A DNA stretch of 39,908 nt, from the IMG/VR virus record IMGVR_UViG_3300009790_000027, positions 1-39,908 of that record; one strand, written 5' to 3'. A program made the translations under genes and the position numbers. The stretch is from a virus. The notes below the pieces were generated by a model that ran no database searches, was not told where the DNA came from, and saw only the letters and a list, made by a program, of their open reading frames with translations. This document shows positions 8,165 to 16,887 of the stretch, piece by piece. The stretch's first letter is position 1, and every line of letters starts with the position of its first letter.

Positions 8165-9518
8165 GAATTTTCTAGCTTTTCTCTGTTATACTGATTCCAA
8201 GTATGATCCTTCTGCGGTTCATAGGCATTTGGCTTCTAAGCTAGAGGATGTTGAATCTGGTAAATGTAAGAGATTAATAATCACAATGCCACCCAGACAC
8301 GGGAAAAGCCGAATGGCGGGCATAGAGTTTCCAGCTTGGTATTTGGGTAAAAATCCCACTAAGAGCGTTATTATGTCATCTTATGGCGATAGTTTGTCAT
8401 TAAAGCACAGTAGGGAAGCAAGAGATCGGTGCAGGGATGTTCCATTCGCTCGAACTTTCCCTGATTCAGTTCCAAACCCAAAACTACAAAGTAAAAATTC
8501 ATGGGGATTTAAGCAGGGAGGTACTTATTCAGCTACCACTGTTGGTGGAGGAATTACTGGATTAGGTGCCGATCTATTGATTATAGACGACCCACATAAA
8601 AACAGGCAAGAAGCTGAAAGTAAATTAGTAAGGGATAGAATTTGGGATTGGTTTACATCAACAGCGTTTACTAGACTTTCTAGAGATGGTGCTGTTGTTC
8701 TAATTATGACTAGGTGGCATGTCGATGACCTTGTAGGAAGATTATTATCTAAAGACTACAACAATCAACTAAGCGAAATGGGGCAAGATGGTGAAAAGTG
8801 GGATCTTGTAGAGTTACCTGCTATTGCAGAAAAAGATGGAGATGAAATAAACAGGAAGGTGGGAGATGCGCTATGGCCAGAGCGATGGGATGTAGATGCA
8901 ATTAAAGGTATAGAAGCTAATATCGGAACTTATGATTACACTTCATTGTATAGATGCACTCCAAGAATAAGAGGTGGTAATATAGCAAATGTGGATGGGT
9001 TAAAATTGATAGACATAAATGACATTCCTAAATCAGTAGAGTTAGTGAGAGCTTGGGATTTGGCTATCACAACAAAAGAAAAATCAGACTACACAGCAGG
9101 ATGCCTTGCTGGATATGATAAAAAAACAGGTAATTTCTACATAGCGCATATTCTAAAAAAGAAAGCAAATTGGTTTGGAGTTAAGAACACAATAGTTCAG
9201 CTTGCCGAGCAAGAAGGGAATCGAATAGGAGTAGAGGCTGTAAGTGGCTTCAAGACGGCCTATGAGGAAATAAAACAAGCCCTGTTAGGAAAGACGCAAG
9301 TTAAGTATTCAGTTCCAAGGGAAAACAAAATGATCCGAGCTAATGGGTGGATATCTCGCATAGATACAGAGAAGGTATTTTTAGCAAAAGGATTATGGAA
9401 TGCAGACTTTATTGACGAATTGAGTCTATTCCCCGATGGTAAGCATGACGACCAAGTGGACGCAGTAAGTTTAGCATGGGAAATGACATATAAAAATAAA
9501 CCTTTATTGATAGCATAA
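8103..9518 (+). CDS. terL: Terminase large subunit (ATPase-nuclease)
   Basis: The 471-residue motor protein packages DNA into the prohead and cuts the concatemer. The ATPase half shows Walker A MPPRHGKS (62-69) and Walker B LLIIDDPH (158-165). The RNase H-like nuclease half shows AWDLAITT with D319 at the end of its first strand, SDYTAG with D329, and the C-terminal KHDDQVDAVSLA with the last catalytic acidic residues. Length and order match TerL. Three in-frame ATGs (8103, 8118, 8124) are possible starts; 8103 follows an AGGAA motif and is retained. The gene overlaps the small terminase by 62 nt and abuts the portal through TAATG. Confidence 0.93.
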   Translation: MKIAEMEMGTKRAALPQLASRNFLAFLCYTDSKYDPSAVHRHLASKLEDVESGKCKRLIITMPPRHGKSRMAGIEFPAWYLGKNPTKSVIMSSYGDSLSLKHSREARDRCRDVPFARTFPDSVPNPKLQSKNSWGFKQGGTYSATTVGGGITGLGADLLIIDDPHKNRQEAESKLVRDRIWDWFTSTAFTRLSRDGAVVLIMTRWHVDDLVGRLLSKDYNNQLSEMGQDGEKWDLVELPAIAEKDGDEINRKVGDALWPERWDVDAIKGIEANIGTYDYTSLYRCTPRIRGGNIANVDGLKLIDINDIPKSVELVRAWDLAITTKEKSDYTAGCLAGYDKKTGNFYIAHILKKKANWFGVKNTIVQLAEQEGNRIGVEAVSGFKTAYEEIKQALLGKTQVKYSVPRENKMIRANGWISRIDTEKVFLAKGLWNADFIDELSLFPDGKHDDQVDAVSLAWEMTYKNKPLLIA

Positions 9519-10930
9519 TGGGCAAAATATTAAATAGCATCAAACGTGTATTCGGCGGAAAGCCAAACGCAAAACATGGGTTTATGCATGTAGGAGGCGG
9601 TTGGGCGCCTGTAATAGAAGATAAATTCCGTGATTATAATTCTTTTCTGGATGCAGGAACTGGGAGCGTTTGGTCTACTTTTAGGGCGTGTGACATTGTG
9701 GGGAATGCCGTAATGCAAACAGGTTACAACCTAATTAGGAAGTCTGATGGGGAATTGGTAGAAAATGACAGAACAGGTCTTGCTGATTTAATGGAAATGC
9801 CCAATTCGGTAGATACACTTGAAGATTTGTTATATTTATATGCTCACCATATAAAACTTACAGGAAATTTCTTTTTGTTAAAAGATGAGATTAACCCGAT
9901 AACAAAACTGCCCGCCTCATTGTGGCCATTAGTTCCTAGTAGAATTACAATAATTCCTTCTGATTCTGGAAGAGAAAAAGTTGCTGGTTATACCTATAGA
10001 GTAGGAACAGATGAAATACCTCTATCTGTAGATGAAGTAATACATTTTAAGCGCCCTCATGCTAATAATCCTTATTGGGGAATAGGTGATATTCAAGCAG
10101 GCACTGGTTTGTATAATGATTTCATCAATAGAGATCTATTAAATAATAATTTCATGAAGAATGGAGGATTACCCTCTGGTGTTCTTGTTAATGAAGAGTT
10201 TGAAGGAGATGAAGCCGAGTGGGAAAGAGTTAAATCTATATGGGGTAGTCAGTATACAGGAAAAAAGAATCTCGGTAAGATTGCGTGGCTTACAGGTAAA
10301 TGGAATTTCATAAAATTAGGAATGACTGCGGAGCAAATGCAGGCAATAGAGAAGGATAAGCAAAATGTAAGTCAGATTTTCCTAAACCATGGAGTGCCGT
10401 TAAGTATAGCTGGTATGGAAAAAGCAGCTAATTATGCTACAGCCAGACAGGATTATATTAATTTCAAGAGATTCACTTGCTACCCATTGGCATTAAATTT
10501 CTTCAGAAAGTTTAACAGGGAGTTAGTTAAGGGTTTTGATGATAATTATAAAATTGATTTCGTAGTCAATGGACTAGTTGATGGTGAGGCAGTCGTTAGA
10601 GAATATTTACCTTTCTTAGATAGGGGAATTATAACCCCTAATCAGATTAGAGATTTAGCTGGATTGCCTAAAGTGGATAACCCTTTATTGGATGGTTATT
10701 ATATCAACACCCAAATAATACCATTAGAAATGGTAGGTTTTGCTAATTCCTTCGGTGATACTCCAAACGAGATCCTAGAAAACCAAGTTGAGAGTGCTGG
10801 CGGTGATCCAAATAGGCTTGCGGAAGAGGTTGCAGAAGAAGCCGCAGAGGAAGCGGCAGGAGAATTAGAAGAAAGGTTGCTCAGTCTTAGAAAACCTAAT
10901 GGTCAAAGACAATGGAACAATCAGGCTTAA
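9518..10930 (+). CDS. Portal protein, HK97 family
   Basis: The 470-residue protein forms the dodecameric DNA entry ring. The pattern fits the HK97-type portal family: an early AC-DIVGNAVMQTGYNL core, LYAHHIKLTGNFFLLKD, VIHFKRPHANNPYWGIGDIQAG (the hallmark wing region), LTGKWNFIKLGMT and the clip/stem segment GVPLSIAGMEKAANYATARQDYINF (quoted in parts). The last 40 residues are Glu/Ala-rich (EEVAEEAAEEAAGELEERL) and probably helical. It starts at the ATG sharing the terminase stop (TAATG) and overlaps the next gene by 19 nt. The position between terminase and MuF-like protein is canonical. Confidence 0.9.
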   Translation: MGKILNSIKRVFGGKPNAKHGFMHVGGGWAPVIEDKFRDYNSFLDAGTGSVWSTFRACDIVGNAVMQTGYNLIRKSDGELVENDRTGLADLMEMPNSVDTLEDLLYLYAHHIKLTGNFFLLKDEINPITKLPASLWPLVPSRITIIPSDSGREKVAGYTYRVGTDEIPLSVDEVIHFKRPHANNPYWGIGDIQAGTGLYNDFINRDLLNNNFMKNGGLPSGVLVNEEFEGDEAEWERVKSIWGSQYTGKKNLGKIAWLTGKWNFIKLGMTAEQMQAIEKDKQNVSQIFLNHGVPLSIAGMEKAANYATARQDYINFKRFTCYPLALNFFRKFNRELVKGFDDNYKIDFVVNGLVDGEAVVREYLPFLDRGIITPNQIRDLAGLPKVDNPLLDGYYINTQIIPLEMVGFANSFGDTPNEILENQVESAGGDPNRLAEEVAEEAAEEAAGELEERLLSLRKPNGQRQWNNQA

Positions 10931-11817
10931 TAACACCAATTAGGAGAGCATCTAAGCAGGATTTTTTAAAGTTGATCACAAGGCGAGTTCCGCCTTCCCG
11001 TTGGACAAAGAGAACAAATAAAGCAGATAAAGTTGCTCTACAAAGAGATGTCGTGCGATTGCAAGCCTCTTTAAAGGCGGAAGCTATGGGGGTACTTCCA
11101 AATGCTTTTAAAAAGATTTTGCAGGATCAGATAGATGTATTCAAACGAACCGCACTCGGTTTAGGGGTAAGAACTGGGTTGAATAGAAAGGCATTCAAAT
11201 CAAGTGATTGGACAGCGGAAGAGATCGCTTTAGGAACATTGTTGTTAAGTTCAGCTAGCCGTTCAGCGTTTGGTAGTGAGGTAGCGTTAAGTCGCATGGC
11301 TAGACCAGTTTATCAAAGTCTAATTGATAGGGCGTATTCTAGATCACGCTATCTGCTTGGAGAGGCTGATGGTTTAGTGAACCCAATGCTAGCAAATAGA
11401 AATGAAAAAATACTTAAAAATCTAAGAGATGTCCAAGTATCGACTAAGAACATGGCAGATTTTAGGATCGATAAGGCTATAAAATCTAATTTGTTTGTGA
11501 ACAACTCTTGGGGGGATGCGGTAAGTATAGCAACTGCGTCTATCGCAGAAAGGATAATATCACCTTCAAGATTAAACACGTTTGGCAGAACTGAATCATT
11601 TATTGCTGTAGATGAAGGATTAAAAGAAGCGGTAAAAATATCAGGTTCAATAACCCACATGAGTGTGGTGGGATGTAGAGCGGTAGAGCCAAACATCCCT
11701 ACATACCAAGGAACACCAACTTGTAATATCGAAAATGTACCAATAAGTGGCGTTGATGGTGTTCAGTTTCATGTAAACCATACGGGAGCTTGGTTTCCAT
11801 CAAGGTTCGCTGTGTGA
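10912..11817 (+). CDS. MuF/SPP1 gp7-like head morphogenesis protein
   Basis: The 301-residue protein sits directly after the portal, the usual place for MuF-type minor head proteins that are packaged in the capsid and influence DNA ejection. The C-terminal block contains RTESFIAVDEGLKEAVK, VVGCRAVEPNIPTYQG and VNHTGAWFPSRF, matching the MuF pattern of a Cys/Glu motif followed by a His and an aromatic-Pro end. The N-terminal two thirds is helical and basic. No toxin domain is fused at the C-terminus, unlike some MuF proteins. It overlaps the portal by 19 nt. Confidence 0.75.
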   Translation: MEQSGLITPIRRASKQDFLKLITRRVPPSRWTKRTNKADKVALQRDVVRLQASLKAEAMGVLPNAFKKILQDQIDVFKRTALGLGVRTGLNRKAFKSSDWTAEEIALGTLLLSSASRSAFGSEVALSRMARPVYQSLIDRAYSRSRYLLGEADGLVNPMLANRNEKILKNLRDVQVSTKNMADFRIDKAIKSNLFVNNSWGDAVSIATASIAERIISPSRLNTFGRTESFIAVDEGLKEAVKISGSITHMSVVGCRAVEPNIPTYQGTPTCNIENVPISGVDGVQFHVNHTGAWFPSRFAV

Positions 11818-11851
11818 TTGACAAATATAAATACTGCAAGCATTGTTTAGT

Positions 11852-12697
11852 ATGATGGGGAAAAAGAAATTACTGAAAGTAAAAAAACAAACTGCAAACA
11901 AGGTTTCCAGTGTTCCTAAAAATGAGGACTCAAAAAAGGTATCTGCGCAAGTAATAGAGATTGAAAACTCAGAAACAAACACAGTTGATTCTGCTATAAC
12001 GGAAGAAAAAAGCGTTACTTTATCAAGATCAGATATAAAGCACATAAGAGGAATTAGAGAAACTGAGGATTCTGTTATCATAGAGTTTGGTAAATCAGAA
12101 GTGGAAGAGAGGCCTTACCATCATGAAGATGAAGAAGATAAATCAAAATCTTATAAGAGGTCATTTATCAAAAATTGCTCAATCGCTGATGATGATGAGT
12201 GTGAGCACACTAAAAGATTCAAAGCTGCGTTACCTATAGAAAGTGGAACATTTGAGCCTATTTATAAAGAGGATAGGATTGTGGACTATAAAAATGTAAT
12301 GTTTAAAGGTTATGGTTCTACAAATGAAACAATTACAAAAGGTGATAGAATTGGCGATTATTTAAGAAAGGGTGCTTTCAAGAAAACGATAAAGGAGTTT
12401 AAAAAGAACCCAGTAATGCTGATAGATCATGAAAATTCAGTTAACAATATAGCTGGAAGTTATACAAAAGTTCTAGAAGATGATAACGGTCTTTACCTAG
12501 AAGGTAAAATTTCAGATGCCCCAGAATTAGCTACAGTAAGAATGTTAATCGCAGAAGGGCATCTCCAAACATTAAGTATAGGTGGCATGTTTTACTATGA
12601 TGATGATGGTAAAGGCATAAGCCAAGTTGATCTAATGGAAGTGTCTTTAGTTGCCATTCCAATGAATCCAGATGCTAGGTTTAGACCAATGGCGTAA
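11852..12697 (+). CDS. Prohead maturation protease (HK97 family) with charged N-terminal extension
   Basis: The frame opens at TTG 11843, but ATG 11852 (MMGKKK) is the more likely start, giving 281 residues. The C-terminal half is the herpesvirus-like serine protease: VMFKGYGS start, MLIDHENSV with the catalytic His, QTLSIGGMF with the catalytic Ser, and VDLMEVSLVAIPMN with the third-member acidic residue. It would cleave the scaffold domain of the capsid protein and itself. The N-terminal 140 residues are strongly charged, with Lys-rich then Asp/Glu/His clusters (YHHEDEEDKSKSYKR), longer than usual for the family; they may be a scaffold or DNA-contact segment. A 136-nt gap separates it from the capsid gene. 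Confidence 0.85.
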   Translation: MMGKKKLLKVKKQTANKVSSVPKNEDSKKVSAQVIEIENSETNTVDSAITEEKSVTLSRSDIKHIRGIRETEDSVIIEFGKSEVEERPYHHEDEEDKSKSYKRSFIKNCSIADDDECEHTKRFKAALPIESGTFEPIYKEDRIVDYKNVMFKGYGSTNETITKGDRIGDYLRKGAFKKTIKEFKKNPVMLIDHENSVNNIAGSYTKVLEDDNGLYLEGKISDAPELATVRMLIAEGHLQTLSIGGMFYYDDDGKGISQVDLMEVSLVAIPMNPDARFRPMA

Positions 12698-12706
12698 TTA
12701 ATGGAC

Positions 12707-12723
12707 GGTTTTTACTAAAAACC
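12707..12723 (+). terminator. Short AT-rich hairpin between protease and capsid genes
   Basis: GGTTTTT-ACT-AAAAACC forms a perfect 7-bp stem with a 3-nt loop 10 nt after the protease stop. It is weak and followed by only a short T run (TCTTTAC). It could be a partial terminator or RNA-processing site separating capsid mRNA from upstream transcripts. The remaining gap to 12833 shows no clear promoter. Confidence 0.35.
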
Positions 12724-12833
12724 TCTTTACAATTTAATGCGTTTAGACGTATTTACCTTTAGAGAAGGACAAAACCATTGGTAGTAGTTCGATTTAACAA
12801 TATCAAACAATAAACTTAGAATTATATTTCGTT

Positions 12834-14453
12834 ATGAACGAAGAACAAAAAAAGCGTTTAGAGGAGCTGCTCGGTAAGTCAGAACTTACTGATGTAGAAT
12901 CTACAGAGCTTTCTGAGTTACAAGCGTTAGAGACTGATACTAAAGGTGGAGAGCCTGAAGAAGAAGCTCCTGCGGTTGAAGAAAACGAGGAAAAAGCTCA
13001 AGAAGAAGAAGCCCTTTCGGAAGAAGAAGCTAAAGCACTTGTGACTGAATCAGTCAAAGAGGCTAATGTGGAAATAAAAGAAGCTATCACTGAGGTTGCT
13101 GAAAAAGCACTTACAGTTGATCAAATAGCTGACAGTGTTTCTGAAAAAATCTCAGAAGAGAATGCTAAAGCTTTAACTCTCGAAAAGGTCGAGGCCATTG
13201 TAACCAAGGCTCTTGAAGATAAATCAAAAGAAGTTGACGAGGAAACCGTCAAACAACTAATAAATAACCAGATCTCGGATATAAAGGGAGAAATTAAAAT
13301 GAAACATGATGCCGCTGATACCGCTAAAGTATCAATTCCGTTAGGGGACAGGAAGGGCAACCTCCCAGTCCATCAGAAGCAATTGCTTAATATTATGACA
13401 GGTAAAGCTCAGGATGATGAAATTCCTGAAAGTTTACTTCATGATGCTAAGTCTATTGGTGATCGTAGAATCGATGCAATCCGTTCAGGTCGTAAAGACT
13501 TAACAACGGATGGATCTGAGCCAGGAACTCACCTGACACCAACCGACCTTTCTAGTGTTTTACAAGAAAGATTGTATGTTGAGTCAGCAGTTGCAGCAGC
13601 GTTTGCTTCTCAGGAAATAAACATGCCAAGTAACCCGTTTAAGTTGCCAGTCGCTACAGCAAGACCAGCATTTACACGTCACACAACTGACATTGTAACT
13701 GCTTCTGCTGATACAACACAGGCTACTGCTAACGTAACTTTGGATGCTGAGAAAATGGTATCTTATGTTCAGTACTCATATGAGTTGGACGAAGATTCTA
13801 TTATTGCAGTTCTTCCAATGATCACTAACCAGCTTGCTGGTGCTGCCGCTGAGGCATTTGAGGACAACCTCATTAATGGTCAAGTTAGTGGAGCAATTGA
13901 TAATGGTTACACCGCAGCTGATTACATCTGTGATGGACTTCGTTATATGGCAGAGCAGGTCGCAGGACTTCAGTACAATGTAAATGGTGCTGTTGAAATT
14001 GCTGATCTTGTTGGTGCAAGAAAAGTTATGGGTAAGTGGGGTACACGCCCATCTGATACTGTTCTTATCACTAGTTATAAGGCATACAACGACATCGTTG
14101 CGCTTGAGCAGGTAAATACACTTGAGAAGATTGGCGGAAACGCTTCAATCTTGAGTGGTGTAGTTCCTCAGATCTTCGGAATGGATGTTATTCCTTCCGC
14201 AGCTCTACTCGACACAGTGCATACTGACGGTCTTGTTAGCTCTACAGGAGGTAACAACATCAAAGGTCAGTTCCTAATGGTGTACAAGCCAGCCTTCACA
14301 GTTGGTGTACGCAGGGACTTCACAGTTGAGACTGATCGTGACATCCAGACTCAGAGTAACAAGGTAGTCGCTAGCTTCCGCAGAGACTTCCAGCCTCTTG
14401 AGACTGTAAGCGCATCTGTTACTCCAATCGCTTGGGGTCAGAACGTAACGTAA
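12834..14453 (+). CDS. Major capsid protein with N-terminal scaffold (delta) domain
   Basis: The 539-residue protein is an HK97-fold capsid subunit made as a precursor. Residues 1-160 are highly acidic and coiled-coil-like (runs such as EEEALSEEEAKALV), as expected for the delta scaffold domain removed by the upstream protease. The mature capsid portion shows typical features: TPTDLSSVLQERLY, SSQEI-like shell strand, a Thr/Ala-rich central region, MVSYVQYSYELDEDS, and the C-terminal VGVRRDFTVETDRDIQTQS. Residues 177-190, LPVHQKQLLNIMTG, are nearly repeated in the small membrane protein at 5610 and lie near the likely scaffold-capsid junction. Codon use (CGT/CGC, AAG, TTC) differs from the AGA/AGG-rich neighbours, fitting high expression. 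A strong terminator follows. Confidence 0.9.
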   Translation: MNEEQKKRLEELLGKSELTDVESTELSELQALETDTKGGEPEEEAPAVEENEEKAQEEEALSEEEAKALVTESVKEANVEIKEAITEVAEKALTVDQIADSVSEKISEENAKALTLEKVEAIVTKALEDKSKEVDEETVKQLINNQISDIKGEIKMKHDAADTAKVSIPLGDRKGNLPVHQKQLLNIMTGKAQDDEIPESLLHDAKSIGDRRIDAIRSGRKDLTTDGSEPGTHLTPTDLSSVLQERLYVESAVAAAFASQEINMPSNPFKLPVATARPAFTRHTTDIVTASADTTQATANVTLDAEKMVSYVQYSYELDEDSIIAVLPMITNQLAGAAAEAFEDNLINGQVSGAIDNGYTAADYICDGLRYMAEQVAGLQYNVNGAVEIADLVGARKVMGKWGTRPSDTVLITSYKAYNDIVALEQVNTLEKIGGNASILSGVVPQIFGMDVIPSAALLDTVHTDGLVSSTGGNNIKGQFLMVYKPAFTVGVRRDFTVETDRDIQTQSNKVVASFRRDFQPLETVSASVTPIAWGQNVT

Positions 14454-14481
14454 TCCTAAAAAGGATTCACATTTTTCACGG

Positions 14482-14513
14482 GAGGGGGAGCAGAAATGCT
14501 CCTCCTCTTTTTT
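14482..14513 (+). terminator. Rho-independent terminator after the capsid gene
   Basis: GAGGGGGAGC (14482-14491), loop AGAAAT, GCTCCTCCTC (14498-14507), then six T. Ten pairs with one G-U. It separates the capsid transcript from the connector/tail operon, which has a promoter immediately downstream. Confidence 0.9.
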
Positions 14514-14518
14514 GTGCC

Positions 14519-14546
14519 TTGACGCAACGCTTCAATGCTTTATGTT
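14519..14546 (+). promoter_or_regulatory. Candidate promoter of the connector/tail operon
   Basis: TTGACG (14519-14524), 16-nt spacer, TATGTT (14541-14546). It starts 5 nt after the terminator U-tract and ends 8 nt before the ATG at 14555, so transcripts would be leaderless or nearly so. Confidence 0.55.
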
Positions 14547-14554
14547 TGATTATT

Positions 14555-14773
14555 ATGGCAGATGCAGACAAACCAAAAACGATAAAGGTTAGTTATAATG
14601 GAAATGACCCAAGACCTAATGGAATGTTAGGGGGATCGGTTCCAGTTAAGGGAAATACATATGTAATTCCTACTAAAACTTGGGAAAGTAAAAACCAAGA
14701 TGATTGGAAAGAAGTAAAACCCACTTCCAGAAAAGCTACCGCTAAGAAAAAAACTACCAATAAAAAAGATTAG
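14555..14773 (+). CDS. Small basic hypothetical protein
   Basis: The 72-residue product starts at ATG 14555, although the frame stays open upstream into the capsid gene; the terminator and promoter between them make 14555 the only sensible start. It has a small beta-like N-terminal part (TIKVSYNGNDPRPNGMLGGS) and a Lys/Thr-rich tail (KATAKKKTTNKKD). Small proteins at this place in siphovirus maps are sometimes head decoration or connector accessory proteins, but no family is recognised. Confidence 0.6.
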   Translation: MADADKPKTIKVSYNGNDPRPNGMLGGSVPVKGNTYVIPTKTWESKNQDDWKEVKPTSRKATAKKKTTNKKD

Positions 14774-14967
14774 TGATTATAAATATAGCTACAGCCAAAA
14801 GGTGGATTCAACAGATGCCAATCTCTGATGAAGAGAAAAAGCATGCTGAAGAAAAAACCAAAGGCATGAACTCAGAGGAGTTAAATGAATTTCTAAACGG
14901 CTTACGTCAAAAGTGTGGCAGTAAGCATTACATGAACAAAAAAGCTAAAAAGCTAGCAGTAAAATGA
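14773..14967 (+). CDS. Small hypothetical protein with GTG start
   Basis: The 64-residue product starts at GTG 14773, whose G is the last base of the previous stop (TAGTG), a coupling also seen at 26088. It is helical and basic with the core WIQQMPISDEEKKHAEEKTKG. No family is recognised. It overlaps the next start by 4 nt, so translation coupling through the three small genes is likely. Confidence 0.5.
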   Translation: MIINIATAKRWIQQMPISDEEKKHAEEKTKGMNSEELNEFLNGLRQKCGSKHYMNKKAKKLAVK

Positions 14968-15176
14968 GTGCAAATATAGAAGAAGTTAAAAAGTTCCTAA
15001 GTGAAAAGGCTAATGAAAAAGATACTGAGACACTTGTTGTTCAGCAATTAGGTGGCACAGATAGTTCCATAGTGTCTTATAAGGTTGCCTTCATATCACT
15101 AGAAGAGGATAAACCAAAAGCAGAAGCACCAAAGGAATCACCTAAGGCACCTGCTAAAAAATCTACAAAGAAGTAA
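14964..15176 (+). CDS. Small hypothetical protein with Lys/Pro/Ala tail
   Basis: The 70-residue product overlaps the previous gene by 4 nt (ATGA). Residues 1-45 form a small fold-like region (EEVKKFLSEKANEKDTETLV), and the tail KPKAEAPKESPKAPAKKSTKK resembles the low-complexity tail of the protein at 14555. The two may be functionally related basic-tailed proteins. No family is recognised. Confidence 0.55.
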   Translation: MSANIEEVKKFLSEKANEKDTETLVVQQLGGTDSSIVSYKVAFISLEEDKPKAEAPKESPKAPAKKSTKK

Positions 15177-15185
15177 GGGTATATT

Positions 15186-15788
15186 ATGGCACTCTCGAAA
15201 CCGTACTGCACGGTTGCAGACGTGCAAAGTTATACAGGGGATAGTAGTATATCTACCTCTACCTGCGAGGATGCAATTAATTATGCAAGCAGGTTTGTAG
15301 AGCAACACTGCCGTAGGAGCTTTTGGTATCAAGATCATACATCTAGTGCTTTCACTATAGATTATAGGGATATTACCCCTGAGATGATCTTCCTTCCTTG
15401 GCCAATCATAACGCTTACAGAAGTAAAGCAAGAGGATAGTGTCTTAGAAACTGATGCTTACACTGGAATGAGTGATGGCAGAATACGATTGCGTAAAAAT
15501 AGTTCATCCTATTGGCAGTCCATAAGACGCAATAAATACCTATTCAATTCTGAGCTAGACATCACAATCAAGGGAACATTTGGATATACCATTAGTGGGG
15601 TTACCGCTCCTCCTACAGACGCAGATTTTCCTGCCTCAGTAAGAAGAGCTGCAATAATAATAGCTTCCGCATTTACGGACGAAAATGAAGAGGCGCCAAT
15701 TTATGGACAAGGAGCACCAATTCCCATCAAAGACATCCCAGAGGAGGCATATAAGCTCTTAAAGGAGTACAGGAGGGCTGCGATCTAA
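15186..15788 (+). CDS. Head-tail connector protein (HK97 gp6-like)
   Basis: The 200-residue protein fits the adaptor ring that joins the portal to the tail. It opens with the helical CTVADVQSYTGDSSIS followed by CEDAINYASRFVEQHCRRSF, and has the conserved strand MIFLPWPIITLTEVK and the C-terminal helical region PASVRRAAIIIASAF. The order and spacing of these elements are those of gp6/gp15-type connectors. It overlaps the next gene by 1 nt. The product is somewhat longer than HK97 gp6. Confidence 0.75.
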   Translation: MALSKPYCTVADVQSYTGDSSISTSTCEDAINYASRFVEQHCRRSFWYQDHTSSAFTIDYRDITPEMIFLPWPIITLTEVKQEDSVLETDAYTGMSDGRIRLRKNSSSYWQSIRRNKYLFNSELDITIKGTFGYTISGVTAPPTDADFPASVRRAAIIIASAFTDENEEAPIYGQGAPIPIKDIPEEAYKLLKEYRRAAI

Positions 15789-16279
15789 TGGCCTCGATAA
15801 GGGTTAGGGTTGATATAAAAAAAGCAAAAGCTAAATTAAATAAAAAAGCAGCTTTTATTGAAAGAAATTTAAGGGAAGGCCAAAGAGCTGTAGCATTAGC
15901 CACAGTTGGTAGTTTAAAGTTTTCAACCCCTTCTCTTTCTGGGAAAACTAGAGCTGCTTGGAAAATGGAAAGAGCTAGAGGAGTTGGAGGCAGATATTCA
16001 TCAGGATATAAAATCAATAACGATGAACCCACCATGATATGGTTAGAAGATGGAACTAGGGCTCATGGGCCTGTAAAAGCATCTAGATTGTATGTCCCAA
16101 GGTCAGCAGCAGGAAGAAGGGGCTACAAAAAAGGTTTAAAGTGGGGCAAGGATTATGTCTTAAAAGACAGGGTTAGGGGAATTAAGCCGCATAGAATCGT
16201 TAGCAAGCAATTGCCTATAACTAGAGCTATGTTATTAAATAATCATAATTCAGTAATCAGAAGAGCAGGGAAAATATAA
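15788..16279 (+). CDS. HK97 gp10-like neck/tail completion protein
   Basis: The 163-residue basic protein lies between the connector and the tail terminator, the usual position of HK97 gp10-type proteins. The motif KINNDEPTMIWLEDGTRAHGP (cited in two parts: KINNDEPTMIW and LEDGTRAHGP) and the later GIKPHRIV correspond to the family signature of an aromatic/Glu/Gly/Thr strand followed by a Pro-rich loop and a final helix. A GGAGG lies 12-16 nt upstream. Overlaps of 1 nt on both sides indicate tight coupling. Confidence 0.75.
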   Translation: MASIRVRVDIKKAKAKLNKKAAFIERNLREGQRAVALATVGSLKFSTPSLSGKTRAAWKMERARGVGGRYSSGYKINNDEPTMIWLEDGTRAHGPVKASRLYVPRSAAGRRGYKKGLKWGKDYVLKDRVRGIKPHRIVSKQLPITRAMLLNNHNSVIRRAGKI

Positions 16280-16818
16280 TGCGTAATATTCCACAAGGAG
16301 AAGCACAGAAGGTATTAATGCTAAACAGGCTTGATTGGGCTACTGCAAGCGGTAGGAGATTGGAAGGTGTAAAGATAAATCCTGCAACAGATGAAAAGTC
16401 TGAATACCAAAAGAAGGATTTACCTTGTATCAATATATTAGAATGGGAAGAAACGGAAGATGCTTTTGAGGGAGGAACAGGTAATTTGATAGAGGTCAAT
16501 GGAAGAATTACCTTTGGATTTCATATTCATCAAAGAAATTTACTTGTAGATTATAATGATTCTTCATCTAGAAATTCAGCTTTATATTACATAAGCAGGA
16601 TAAAGGATGTGATAGAAACGGATTATGATGGATCAATAGATCGCAAACTTGAAGATACCTGCAGAACAGGATTAGAATTTATAGCCACTGAATCTAAGTT
16701 AGATGGAGGTGCCGCCCATCACACATTTGCAATAGAGGTTGCTTATAAGCCTCATTTGATCGTTAGAGGAACTCGGACTGATACAGTTCAGTTAAGAGAT
16801 ATAGGGACATCGGCTTAA
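16279..16818 (+). CDS. Probable tail terminator/completion protein
   Basis: The 179-residue protein is placed where the tail terminator (lambda gpU, HK97 gp11-like) is found. It has alternating helices and strands, with LPCINILEWEETEDAFEG and RITFGFHIHQRN as central strands, and a C-terminal THHTFAIEVAYK-like strand (AHHTFAIEVAYK). These fit the terminator fold, but the primary sequence similarity I can judge is low. Assignment rests mainly on gene order. It is followed by a 69-nt gap before the tail tube genes. Confidence 0.55.
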   Translation: MRNIPQGEAQKVLMLNRLDWATASGRRLEGVKINPATDEKSEYQKKDLPCINILEWEETEDAFEGGTGNLIEVNGRITFGFHIHQRNLLVDYNDSSSRNSALYYISRIKDVIETDYDGSIDRKLEDTCRTGLEFIATESKLDGGAAHHTFAIEVAYKPHLIVRGTRTDTVQLRDIGTSA

Positions 16819-16887
16819 TGATAAATATATTCTTTTTGTTGACGCTGAGTTATTACTAAGCGAAATTATAGAAACACAAATAAAGTT

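Noticed and set aside
11819-11852. TTGACA before the prohead protease as a promoter
   Set aside because: No acceptable -10 box at 16-18 nt; the gene is close to the upstream operon.
14432-14554. Extended N-terminus for the gene at 14555
   Set aside because: It would run through the capsid end, a strong terminator and a promoter-like sequence.
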